64,000 nt of DNA, taken from positions 955,366 to 1,019,365 of the forward strand of contig NC_043743.1 of NCBI RefSeq assembly GCF_004337985.1, given 5' to 3'. The first letter of the stretch is position 1, and every line of letters starts with the position of its first letter. Positions 23,697-34,997 of the stretch are shown piece by piece. The notes beneath the pieces were generated by a model. That model was not told the DNA's origin. It saw nothing but the letters and a program-made list of their open reading frames with translations, and ran no database searches. A program made the position numbers and the translations under genes. The stretch comes from Pyricularia pennisetigena. Lineage: Eukaryota; Ascomycota; Sordariomycetes; Magnaporthales; Pyriculariaceae.

Positions 23697-26130
23697 ATGG
23701 CTGGTAAGGATGGCTGCATGCGCGTCTTCTGGCCAATCGACCTGGCGCAGTCATCTCTGCCTGGTGTTATCGTTGGTTGGCGTAACTCCGAGCTTGATGT
23801 TTTTGTGGTGGCAATCCTGGATGATGTTCAGGTGCGCGATTCTGTTTCTCTGCCCTGCAAAGCTTGGAACGATTTGCTGACGGCTAGGTCGTCCGTATCA
23901 TGTAGCCTCGGGATGTCGACTTTGCTCTCAAGTCTGGGACGCTACTCAGGAGCACGGCGCATCCCATCAGTCGTATATATGGGCTGTGTGAGCAGCCATC
24001 AATGCAAGTCTTGGGGCTTGTGAATATGCCAGACGCTCCACAGCTCGAACCAGGCTGGATCATGGTTACCACAGGCCCAAAGTCAGCTCTACAGATAGAT
24101 TGTGCCAAGGCCTACAGCTTTCAAATTGTCACCTTCCGGAGACCTCTTCCCGGCCGAATGCAGTTCGTCTCTGCGGACCCTATCTCATTAGCCCTGGACG
24201 ACAAGCCCGAAAGTTTGGGCACTCTAGCTGGAGAAATCGAGGCGGAGGATGAGAGACGGGAAAGATTGGAAAAGGAAAAGAAGAAAATGCTCGTAAAGAA
24301 GCTGAGGGATCATTCGGTGATCAAAAGGAGGCTTTCACCAAAGGAGAAGGCATTGCCTAGGATCGTCAACCAAATCAATTGCGCCTGGGAACTCGAGCAA
24401 CTGCTGCAGAAGAACGCATCCCGGATCGGACCTCGTAATCGCGTAAAGCGCAGTCTTAGTGTATCTGAGCGCATGGTTGAGTCTGCGACAACGGCTCGGG
24501 ACACTGTAACTGGCTGGTTGTGGGACCTGGTGCGAGGATATGTTCTTCCCGTGATCAAGAAGATGTTTATCGCCACTATCATTTTCTACAGGTTCGCGGC
24601 AGAATTCATGCTACGCCTGCTAGAGTGGAAGCCGCGGCCGCGGTACAAGGCGTTGAAGGATGTGTCTGCCACGGCACAGCAAGTGGAGATCCGGTTACAG
24701 CAGTTCTGCTATTGGCCGATGCAGTATCTGACTCTGCGACGGCGGAAGAACGACTGGGAGAGTGTGACGGGGAGCCACCTCGACTATATTCGGTTTTACA
24801 ACAGCTTGTGGCTCGTGGCCAACGACGTTATCATCGGCATCGCCTTGGGCTCATACATCATTGAGAATGCCGAGTGGGTTGCGGAGGAGATCAGCAGCTT
24901 ACTGGGGACCTATACTGTGGACGCGCTGCAGACTAGCATATCTTGGCTGATGGGCTGGCCTGCTGGGTTGAAGCTCAACAGCGAGCTCGCGGCGTTCCTT
25001 GGCGACCTTTTCCTGTGGGTCATTGCGTATTGGGCAGGTAGGTGTAATCCTCCAGTGTCTTTGGACGAGAAGTTTCGTCTTGGCTGCTGATTTTGGCAAC
25101 TAACCGCTTTCTAGGCTGCTTGGAGGCGCTGCGGCCTGGATTGCCCTATATAATCTGGTTTGTTGGGTACTCGAGTTTTGCAGGAGCCAGTTTACCGATC
25201 GCCTTGTTCTCCGACCTGCTCTCCCTCTTATCAGTACATATCAACTCATTCTATTTGGCCTCTGCTCGAATCTACAACTGGCAACTCACCATCCTCATCT
25301 CATTGTCTTACCTTTTCCGCGGCAAGAAACACAACGTCCTGCGGAATCGTATCGACTCTTGCGATTACGGACTTGACCAGCTGCTTGTTGGTACTATCTT
25401 GTTCACCGTCTTGTCGTTTCTGCTGCCTACGGTGGTGGTCTTTTATCTGAATTTTGCCATTTGGCGAATGGTAATCATATCCATCAAGGCCGTTTCTGAT
25501 ATGTTGCTTTCATGCTTGAATCACTTTCCGTTGTTCGCCATCATGCTACGGTTGAAAGATTCAAGGAGATTACCAGGTTAGCCCCTACAACCCACTCAGC
25601 TCATTGGGATGCTTCCCGCACTACTTTGGATTCTGATTGCTGACCTAAGAGCTGATTTCAGGCGGTATTTATTTCACACTGCGACGTGATCCACCCGCCA
25701 CCGGAGCTGTTCCTGGGAAAACGTCCAGCATAGAACTTCACGTGAGTCTTTGGCTTCTTTCATTTCCTATCTCTACTTATCCATACTGATCAGAGGTATT
25801 ACTCGAGAATCCCAGTCCCTCCCCTTGTCCTATGGTGCGATATTCCATCAATATTTCCAGATGGGCGATCGGCTGCGCAAGCACTACCTTTCCCTAGAGG
25901 TGCTCATCTGCCTGTTGACGGGCAAGTTTGTACCACCCATGAACCGCAAGATCCTCTATAGCCTGCAGTACAGTATGCTGCCAGCAAAGAGACCAGGTAT
26001 CATGGAGACATGGGAAGCTCTCGGCGCCGGGTCGAGGTCGGAATCAACGTGGGAAACGCGCCGACAACCATGGCTTAACCAAGTGGGCACAGCGGGGAAG
26101 CTGTCAAGGAGGGCTCGCGGTGGCAGGTAA
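23697..26130 (+). CDS. GPI1: GPI-GlcNAc transferase subunit Gpi1 (PIG-Q)
   Basis: Subunit of the ER-membrane complex that adds GlcNAc to phosphatidylinositol, the first step of GPI anchor synthesis; Gpi1 stabilises the complex. Five exons: 23697-23831, 23906-25037, 25115-25576, 25662-25741 and 25816-26130; 707 residues. The N-terminus MRVFWPIDLAQSSLPGVIVG and WRNSELDVFVVAIL is typical of the fungal orthologue. Exon 2 must begin at 23906, since an earlier AG would bring in a stop. The Gpi1 domain runs through exons 2-4: a basic linker, then about six hydrophobic segments, with ASLPIALFSDLLSLLSVHI, the conserved YNWQLTILISLSYLFRGKKH, and the Arg/Asn-rich motif NVLRNRIDSCDYGLDQLLVG. The tail after RPGIMETWEALG is variable and Arg-rich. 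Confidence 0.93.
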
Positions 26131-27159
26131 TGACCAACAGAAAAGATTATATACAGAAAATTTTCCATGTTAGATGTGTTTTATTGAAGGGCTGAGAGAA
26201 TCGGCCCTTTTCTTTTTCGTGCATTTCGGAATCATGGTATTCTGTATTAGTCTCCAATTTCCGATATATGGGAGGCGGTTTGCTGGCGGTTTCGCATGGC
26301 GTCCAGTGCGCATTGAATTTTCTTGTTCTTCGTGGGCGGGATTCGGTTGATTCGGTACTAATTGAAGGATATTTGAATGCCATATATAATTACATTATAT
26401 ACATACGACTGACTGTTATGATGTTTGTGGAGCCCCATGTTCTAACTGGCTACCATTGTGGTGTCAGCAGATGAGGGAATCAGTCGTGAACATGGAATGT
26501 TGTCTATCGATTCTGCGTTTCCTCTTGTGTCTAAGCTCGTCCTTGTTACAAGACGCCGCCAGGGAGTCAAGATAGACATTGACAAGTAACAAAGACAGCT
26601 GAACTACCCACTAGAATGAGTAAAAATTGGCATCGACATAGTACTCACATATTTGAACCATGGAAGTCATGTACATATTCCGAGTGGCAGCGCCGTAAGT
26701 GCATGTATGGCCTGGACAAGAAAATAAAAGGACATGGCATCTCAGACAAGAGAGACTACAGGTCAGCTACCAGCGGCTCTGTGCCAGCTAGTCCAGCTAT
26801 GTGAGCGGTGAACTGGCAGGCTGATACGTACCTCGAAGAAAATAATTTACTTTGATATTTTATGTAAGACCACTGTGAGAGAAGCGAGAGAGCCGTGAGG
26901 TAAGACTGGAACGTACTAGGAACTTGGATAGGCCTTATTTCAAGCGGCCTGTTTCAAGATATATAAAGTCGTACCAGCTGCCAACCAACACTGCAAAAGC
27001 TGCATTTGATGTTGGCTGCTGGACCCTAAGTGAAAAAAAATTATAAATATATACTATTAAATGCACACTTGAAGGAGGTTGAACTTGTATCGTCGCCATA
27101 CACAGTTAAGACTACTGTATATAAAGACAGCAAACAACCCCTGCTTCCAACCAATTGAA
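26131..27159. other. Intergenic between GPI1 and tRNA-Asp
   Basis: AT-rich with no gene seen. The last 50 bp hold a TATA-like element ahead of the tRNA (separate entry). Confidence 0.5.
27118..27125 (+). promoter_or_regulatory. TATA-like element upstream of tRNA-Asp
   Basis: TATATAAA lies about 35 nt before the mature tRNA 5' end, the spacing at which upstream TATA elements help TFIIIB placement in several fungi. Assignment rests on position only. Confidence 0.4.
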
Positions 27160-27231
27160 TCTTTCGTAGTATAGGGGTTAGTATGCAAGCTTGTCACGCT
27201 TGAGACCCGGGTTCGAATCCCGGCGAGAGAG
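27160..27231 (+). tRNA. tRNA-Asp (GTC anticodon)
   Basis: 72 nt with no intron. The acceptor stem TCTTTCG pairs with CGAGAGA (one G-T pair) and is followed by discriminator G. The anticodon stem CAAGC/GCTTG encloses the loop TTGTCAC, giving anticodon GTC. The T-loop/B box GGTTCGAATCC is at 27210-27220 and is consensus. CCA is not encoded, as expected for a nuclear gene. Confidence 0.95.
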
Positions 27232-27235
27232 ATTC

Positions 27236-27240
27236 TTTTT
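27236..27240 (+). terminator. RNA polymerase III terminator of tRNA-Asp
   Basis: A run of five T starts 5 nt after the discriminator base, as is usual for Pol III termination. Confidence 0.8.
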
Positions 27241-28552
27241 GTTACTTTATGCTTTTTACCTGACTTCGCAGCACACTACCTATATATGTTTGTACGAGCT
27301 GGTATCATTGCAAAAAACATCCGACTCAAGTCGCTTCTATCATCATATTTAAAAACCCCCCCGTTGTCCGTTTTTGGTGCACGGTCCGAGATTCCTAACA
27401 TACCTTATGCAAACATTGAATGATCTGATCCCCCCTTGTTATGCATTGCAACACAATACCTGGACGGCTCGACATGAACAGGCCATTGCGTGCGGGGTAA
27501 CGATATGTAAGCCGCGGTTAACAAACCATAACAACAGCAACCGCCCGACTTATTTCCAATTCCTCCAACCTTTGCCTCTAAACCCCTTTCACACACCTAA
27601 CAATGGTCAAAATGAGCATCGACAGTCCAAAACTCAATTGGATTTGATTTTTTACGGCGTTCTAAACGCCCGACCCATCATCGAGAACGATATTCGGCTA
27701 TCACCCAGCCAGCCACTCGCCAGGCCGAACAGCTACGAATGGGTCCCAATTCCCCAGACGAAGGACGCTTTCCGTCTCCATAAGCGACCCGCACCTCTCT
27801 CGTTCCATGACCGCTCGCTCCATCATTGGCTACCTTGACACAAGCGAACGATGGGGAATTTTTCACTCCTCAAGGCATTGAGAGCCGGTTTCCCGTACTC
27901 AAGAGGAAATCGGGAGATTCAGTGATAAGCCCGATTTCCGTCGATGTGCTTTCAACGATTCCATCTACCCACCACCTGGGAAAGAAAAGAGGACGAAAAA
28001 AAAAAAAAAAAAAAAATTTTTCTTTTGCTTCCACGCATTTGAGTTCTTGGGATACCGATGAGGCAAGGCGCCATCATCTTTTTCTCGTTGTGGACACATG
28101 CATTCCACTTCCCATGGGGACGGCCCCGCCGGCTAATCGCCGCGAGACCATGGATGGGATGGCTCCCGTTCAAGTCCAGCCAGCCAGCTCTCAATGTTTT
28201 CCCTTGATCCCGATTCATATCGTTTCCTCTAGACCCGTTCTGTGTGCTCCTTGATTTTGGTATACCTGGAGTCTCTGTTGAAGCCTTCGGAGCCGTTCAG
28301 CATGATCGAAATTGTCATTGAAATCTGTGTTGGACTGGACGCGTGACTTTATGATTCTTACAGCTGTCTGGTGGAAAGATTTGTCTTTGTTATCCTCACA
28401 GCAAGTGCTTGATCAGGTGGAGACAAAGCGGATGCCGAATTCTCACGGACACTTGAGTATCCTATAACGGCACGCAGAGGCTGTTGGGCGGATATCCAAG
28501 AGCCGTCGAGTTTCTAGGGTACAGTAGCGCTGTGCTCCAATGGCTCATCAGC

Positions 28553-28594
<42 letters not shown>

Positions 28595-28974
28595 NTGGAA
28601 GCCCATAGTTTGAGGCTGAATACGATGCAATATCAAAGTCACCAGGGCAATTAACATAGTCAAAAGTTGAGAGAAAGGAAAGTCCTTTGGAAAGGTCCTG
28701 GTTCCGGAAATGCGTTCGCTAATTTTACACAAGGCAGCCCGAACAGGGGCGAGGTAACTGCCGGGCCATGCTCTATCATGCTCCTCCCCCAGTATCTATG
28801 GGCCACCCGATTCTATACACAACGGGTGCCCTTTGCTTCAAGCCGAGGTCTATTTTCCGTATATAATGCTGAGATCTGTCATAGTTGACAGCCCCACGTC
28901 TCATTAACCACCCATCATTAGGGTCGCCCAAAGTCCGGGGGACCGTATTGCCCAGCAGAGGTTGATTGAATCGT
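27241..28974. other. Intergenic between tRNA-Asp and ATP9 3' end
   Basis: No gene is supported. Contains A21 at 27996-28016 and T40 followed by N at 28555-28595. Confidence 0.5.
28555..28595. repeat. Homopolymer T40 ending in an ambiguous base
   Basis: Forty T followed by a single N at 28595. The N shows that the assembly could not resolve the run, so neither its length nor the join is trustworthy. Confidence 0.9.
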
Positions 28975-29688
<714 letters not shown>

Positions 29689-32329
29689 TGTATCTGATGG
29701 AGAGGAGATAGGTCTGAATGATAGACTGGTTGGACAAAGCAAAGGACGCCGGGCTGGTTTCGAGATCGAAGAATGGAGGAATGGGAGGACAAGTCAGAGT
29801 TTTTCAGGGTGGAAAGAAACTGGAGCTCAAGTGAAGAAGGGGAAGAGAGAGGGAGAGACCTCAAGTGGGTGGAGCTAAGAACGGGCCTCGATGGTATCCT
29901 AGCTCTGAATGAGAGTGCCCAATAGGTCAATGGGAGGACGTTGAGCGGAGCCGGTCAAACCAGAAGCATCTCAGTGGTTTGTGGATCCCTTCTGACTTAT
30001 TTTTTTGCTGAGGCTGGCTGGGCGGTGACGAGTGAAGGGAACCCGGACTAACAATAATGCAGTCGTTGCCGGCAGAACCAACCCAGCCTAAGGTTGCCTG
30101 AGGCTCAAGACTTGAAGACAGTTGCCTGGGTTAGCCGGGATTGGTCAACTATCCCGGGTGACCGAAGGGAGAAGAGATGATGATCTCGGACCCGCTGGGT
30201 CTGGTCGGGCGGAATCGGAGAGTGACAGAATCTGGGTTACACAGCACGAGCTTACTTGACTGCTATCTTGGCACATGGTATCTGACTCGGCCCGGAACAA
30301 TCTGTTCTGTGCGCCCGGTTCTACGCTCGGCCTATTCATGGAGACTGTTCCCAGAGGGACCTAATGCTGGATCAGAGCTCTCATCAAGCATCTACAGAAG
30401 CTGCATCACCGAGCTCGAGGTAGTGAGTGGGAGCCGCCATTCGAGGCTGGCATGTTTCTCCAAAAGCACCATGGCCTCTCATGGCCTCTCAAATTGGGGG
30501 GATTTTTTTTTCTGCGCGCAAATTTCGTCACAGTCAGAGACACGGCCAGGGTTGCGCCAGGGGTCTGATATGTTCAGGAGGTGTGGTTGATAATGCGACC
30601 CCCACTCGAACCCACCGCAAGCGCAATGAAGCTTTCATTATCCTTGTTCACCTGCGTCAGCTTCAAGCTCGCTAACAACCGGAACAAGCTCGGCGTAGGT
30701 CAACCATAGAGTGCAGCCTTTTCCTTATCTTTACTTTGCTGATTCCTATAGTTTTTTCTTCACTGGACTATCTACGGTTTTCTACGGCTGAAAACTATAA
30801 AGCCGAGCAAATCTGCCTACGGATCGAAGCATGTTTCCTTGAATCACATGCATGAGGATTTACTCTCTCTCTCTCTCTCAAAAAAAAAAAAAAAAAAAAC
30901 TAGCAAATCCTTTTTGCCCCTGTGGAAAGCTGTCGGATAGCTTCCGTGGCTCTGGCAAACTACCAGGGGTGTGGATAGCCTCCAAGCACCCCTGGCGGGC
31001 GCAACGGCGCCACGCGCAGCTGGTTTGCCAGTTCTCTCGCCTCCTTTGGTCCGCTTGTAACCCTTTTTTCTTGCCCGGAAAGCAATCAAAGACGTAAAAA
31101 GTCTCTTCTGACAGCAATGTGCCAGCCACGAGGCCTTATCGGAAGGAAGCTTGGGTTACTTTCTGGATGCTAGTGCATCGCCAAACAAGGTTTCACTTCG
31201 TTTTCTTTGGCCGGCTGCTGTTCCTGGACAACCTTCTAGTTTTGCTTTGTGCTTTTTCTTCTTTTGGAATGGGAAAATTTTTTCCCTCTTTCTACCCTTC
31301 TCTTTTAATATTAGCTCAACACATGTTTGCGCCGCGGGAATTCAATTGTGGATCCGGGAGTTGCGACGGAATTGGATAAAAATATTATTTTTTTCTTTCT
31401 TTTTCGGCTCGTTGATTTTTTTTTTCATTACCCATCTCGATCGTCACCACGTTGCCCGAGTTATTCTTGTTTCTCATTTCTTGTGTCAAGCTTGCCTTTG
31501 ATTAGAATAAGTGGGTACCTTCAAAATTCATCACTGTGTAAAATGCATTGTGATGTTTTGGTGATGTTTTGATGTTTTGATGTTGACAGATGATGCATGT
31601 AGACTTTTTATTTTATTTTCCTGGACTGTTGTTGCATCTTATCTTTTTATGATTTGATTGGAAAAGGCCCTTTTTGCCGCCCAAGGTAGTCCGAAAAATC
31701 CGATGATCAGTAATTACCTTGCGACTGACAGCCTTGCAGAATCTGTTCCTGTACCTACAAAATCTTGACAAGGTCTGAGCTTATCCCTGAGACGTGGCTG
31801 TTGCGACCTTGCCATGCAGCCCAGCCCGTTGGAGCCGCCTGGAATTTTGTGTGTGTATGTCATTCCCACACACACCTCGGGAATATTCGGCAAAAGGTGA
31901 CCGAGCTAAAGAGTAGTAGCATAGTGAAGAAGAGGAAAAAAAAAAAAGAGACCGACTTGCACTAGCAAAGACAAAAATCAGAGACAGCGAGCGAGAATTT
32001 CAAATCCAAATTAAATTCTTCAGATCGGATTACTTTTCACGTGTCGATCGCGCGCTTCCACGCCTGAACTAACTGACTTGTGTGTACCATGTACACAACT
32101 AAATGAAACCTTGAGGCTTGCCTACTGCTGAAGATTGCATGTGCTGTACGTACTTGATGTGGTAATTACGGATGCATTGTATTCGATCCGGCTAGCTATT
32201 CAAGACATTATTTAGCGACGACTATACTTGCGCCATCCAAAGCTTCTTTTTTTTGCCTGTACACCTTTCAATGAAAAAAAAAAAATTTGTTTCTTGTTGT
32301 CTACAAGCAACATGGGTAATGCTGTTTCA
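29689..32329. other. Long intergenic region between ATP9 and SAS2
   Basis: 2.6 kb without a supportable gene. It contains the pyrimidine/purine-biased ATP9 leader (29700-29880), a CT repeat joined to A20 at 30863-30899, short TGATGTTTTG repeats at about 31551-31580, and a GT/CA inverted repeat at 31849-31875. Confidence 0.45.
30863..30899. repeat. CT microsatellite followed by A20
   Basis: A run of CT dinucleotides (30863-30879) passes straight into twenty A (30880-30899). Simple sequence, no coding role seen. Confidence 0.85.
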
Positions 32330-34549
32330 TTAAGCCGATGCTGACATGTCGTCATTATGCTCTGCCGTCGGCTTGACCGATGGGCGTCCCTCGGCCCCTA
32401 TGAACCCTTCGGGATCGCATGGCCTCGTCAGATCTATCCGGTTGGCGGCGACCCATTCGCGCACCCGCGCCTTCGATATCCTCACCCTGCGCACTTGCTT
32501 CACGGCGTGCTTGGTGTGTCCCTCCCCGTTGGGTACGTCCTGGTTATTCTCGTTTGCATGTTGTTGACCCGACGAATCCTCGCATGCATTTTCGCCGTCC
32601 GCGGTATTGCTTAATCTAGCCCGCGGAGGGCCCATGCCCGCATCTTCGGCAATGTCCATCTCCCTCAGCGTAAGCAAGACATCCTCTGCAGCCACCCAAA
32701 TGGCCCTGCTGCACTCCTCGATGTCCACAACCACTTCCGCCTCGTGGTCGTCTTGGTCGGCGCCATGGCCGTGGTGACTGCCTTTGTCATGTCCCTTCGT
32801 CAGCAGCCACCTGGCAATCTCGCCGGACCAGTATCTTCTGTAACCCTTGCGGCCGAGGTCCGAGATGGGTTTCTCGGGCCCGCCTAGAAGGCCCTCGCGG
32901 CGGGCTATCTCGTACGAAACGCCCATCAGGAGTGCGCCGAGGCCCTTGCGCTGCCATGGCGGGAATATCAGGATGCATGCCAGGGTGTTGTTGTCCCATG
33001 ACAGCTTCTCCTTGGAGAAGAACCCCACAATCCGTGGTGTGGTGGTGGTGGTGGTGGTGGTGGTGGTATTATTCGCAGTAGTAGTGTTCGCGTAATTGAA
33101 TGTTGGGATGGAGATGCCGCCCTTTTCTTGATTCGATCCTGTTATATCGCCACTTGGTGGTGTATAGACTAGCAAGTAGTAGTTGAACGCTGCTACATCG
33201 AAGAAGACGGATTTGTTGTCGAGAAAGAGCTTTCCGAAAAGTGATAGGTTTTGACAAAAAAGCTATTATACGGGAGCTGTCAGTTAAATGGAGCTTCAAG
33301 TTGGAAAGCTGTCTGTACTCACAACTTCGTCCTCTCCGTCTACTTCCCAGATGCTCCACTCGCCCTCGTCTTGTATCGTCTGCGCAGCCGCCTTTTCTGC
33401 GCCGTCCGACTTCCTTTTCCGTCCAGGCTTTGAGGGCGCTGGTACTGGAATCGTCCTCGAACCTTTGGGGTGCACGTAAACCTTGCGCCCTGGAATCGCG
33501 TTCCGCCTGCTGCAGAACTCGGTATGCTTCCACCATTGCAGAAGCACCTTGGAGTACTTGAAGCAATAAGGGCAGACGTATAGGCGGTCGATCATCGGCT
33601 CGCGCCTCGCTTGCTGACCCTTCCCCTTGCCGCCCTTTCCATCCTTGCCGGCAGAGTTCTTGCCCTTGCCGCTGCCGGCGCCCACTTCGTTCGTCGCGTC
33701 AGTCGCGGCCGATACCACCCTGGCTGCAGGCCCGGACGCATCGCCGAGTATTTCCTTGCCATGGTATGAAGGGTACCAGGTAGAAAAGCAGGCATTGCCT
33801 AGAACGACCTTGTCGATGTTGCGATCCGTTCGGAGGCCGCGCTTCTCGGGTGTGGGTGCAGCCCCGGGTCGGAGTCTCTGTTGTGATTGAAATGCTGCCG
33901 GGGACGGCGGTGGCTGCTTAGATGTTGCCGTTGCAGGTATCGGAGTCGATGCGGCCATCACTGTTGTGTTTTGACCGGGTGAAGAAGCTGGCTGGCCTAG
34001 TGTCGATGATGCCAGTCTGGATGATATGTTAGAGGATGCGCGAGGTGCAGGCTGTACGACCATAGCCGGTGGTGGCTGGGCTATCACGTCACTTTGGCCC
34101 TTGGATGTCTTTTCGTGCGCAGCACCGAGACTGCTGTCGTTAGAGTGTCTTGAGGTCCTCGTTGTCCTCGTTGCGTCGGACCGGGCGATTGCGACTCCCG
34201 AGATGGGGATGTTCTTGGCGCCTTTGAGTGGGGAAGGGCCGCGTCCCGGCCGCCGGACGGCACCCGAGCTATTGTTCTTGAATGCAGCGACAGGCTCGGC
34301 GAGCGGTTGCGGTTGCTGCTGCTGTGGTTGCCGTGGTGGCCGGCCTCTTTTCGCTTTCGGAGATTGGGCAATGGCTGACGGAGATGGTGGTGGAACGGTC
34401 GGAGGGGCGGAGGCGGCGACGGCATCCGTATGACGCGTGACGCGCCGCGTTTGTTGCTGGGGCGCAACGGAACCCGGTACTTCTGTTTCTTGGACATGTG
34501 GGCCTGCTCCGGCCTCCGTGTGCGGGTGCTTTCTCTTCAGTGGCGGCAT
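32330..34549 (-). CDS. SAS2: MYST-family histone acetyltransferase, SAS2-like
   Basis: Nuclear lysine acetyltransferase; the Sas2 branch acetylates histone H4 Lys16 and opposes silencing in yeast (family knowledge). Two exons (33323-34549 and 32330-33262), 719 residues. Residues 1-240 are a disordered Pro/Ser/basic region with AT-hook-like KRGRPPR. The C2HC zinc finger of the MYST domain uses Cys326, Cys329, His342 and Cys346 (YVCPYCFKYSK). The catalytic core has LACIL with Cys505, the acetyl-CoA loop QRKGLGALL, and the general base Glu539 in GGPEKPISDLG. A run of ten Thr (475-484), coded by a nine-unit repeat at 33041-33067, sits between LLVYT and VGFFSKEKLSWD, inside the catalytic fold. The C-terminal 100 residues are acidic and variable. 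Divergent from the PPR-like gene. Confidence 0.9.
33041..33067. repeat. (GGT)9 microsatellite inside SAS2
   Basis: Nine GGT units on the plus strand, read as ACC (Thr) codons in SAS2. A change of unit number would alter the loop length without shifting the frame. Confidence 0.9.
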
Positions 34550-34997
34550 TGCGAACTTTCCTGCTTCAGTTTGAGAAAGTTTTCAGCATTGTCCTGATTG
34601 ACATGCGCCAGACCATGTCGAATTTGGCTAACTGTTCCATGTATATTGTTTGTCTTTCTTCCTAATTCCTAATTGAGGAATTGATTGATTGTGCAGAGAG
34701 GGTGGGCCTTGGTCGGCCGATAAGCGTCGCATGTCTGCAACCAAGTACGTACCTTGGCTTGTACGTACCATACCGATTATGTAAACCAAACAGCAGGGGT
34801 GTCAGCTAAAACTTCAAGTGATAAGATATCCAAAACCTCAATGGTCAAACTTCTAGCAGCGCTCGCAGAATGAACACTTTTGTTGTTGTCCTTGTACAGT
34901 TATTCTCTGCCTATCTTCTCAAGGCACTGTAGTACTTCACAAATCCTGAAGCTGTCTGCTATTCGCAGCCCTTCAAGATGAGCCTCTGTCCCAGCAA
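34550..34997. other. Bidirectional promoter SAS2 / PPR-like gene
   Basis: 448 bp between divergent starts. Repeated TACGTACC words near 34745-34772 are the only notable pattern. Confidence 0.5.

Noticed and set aside
31849..31875. GT/CA inverted repeat as a terminator or small RNA
   Set aside because: The pairing comes from simple dinucleotide repeats of 8 nt with no gene context.
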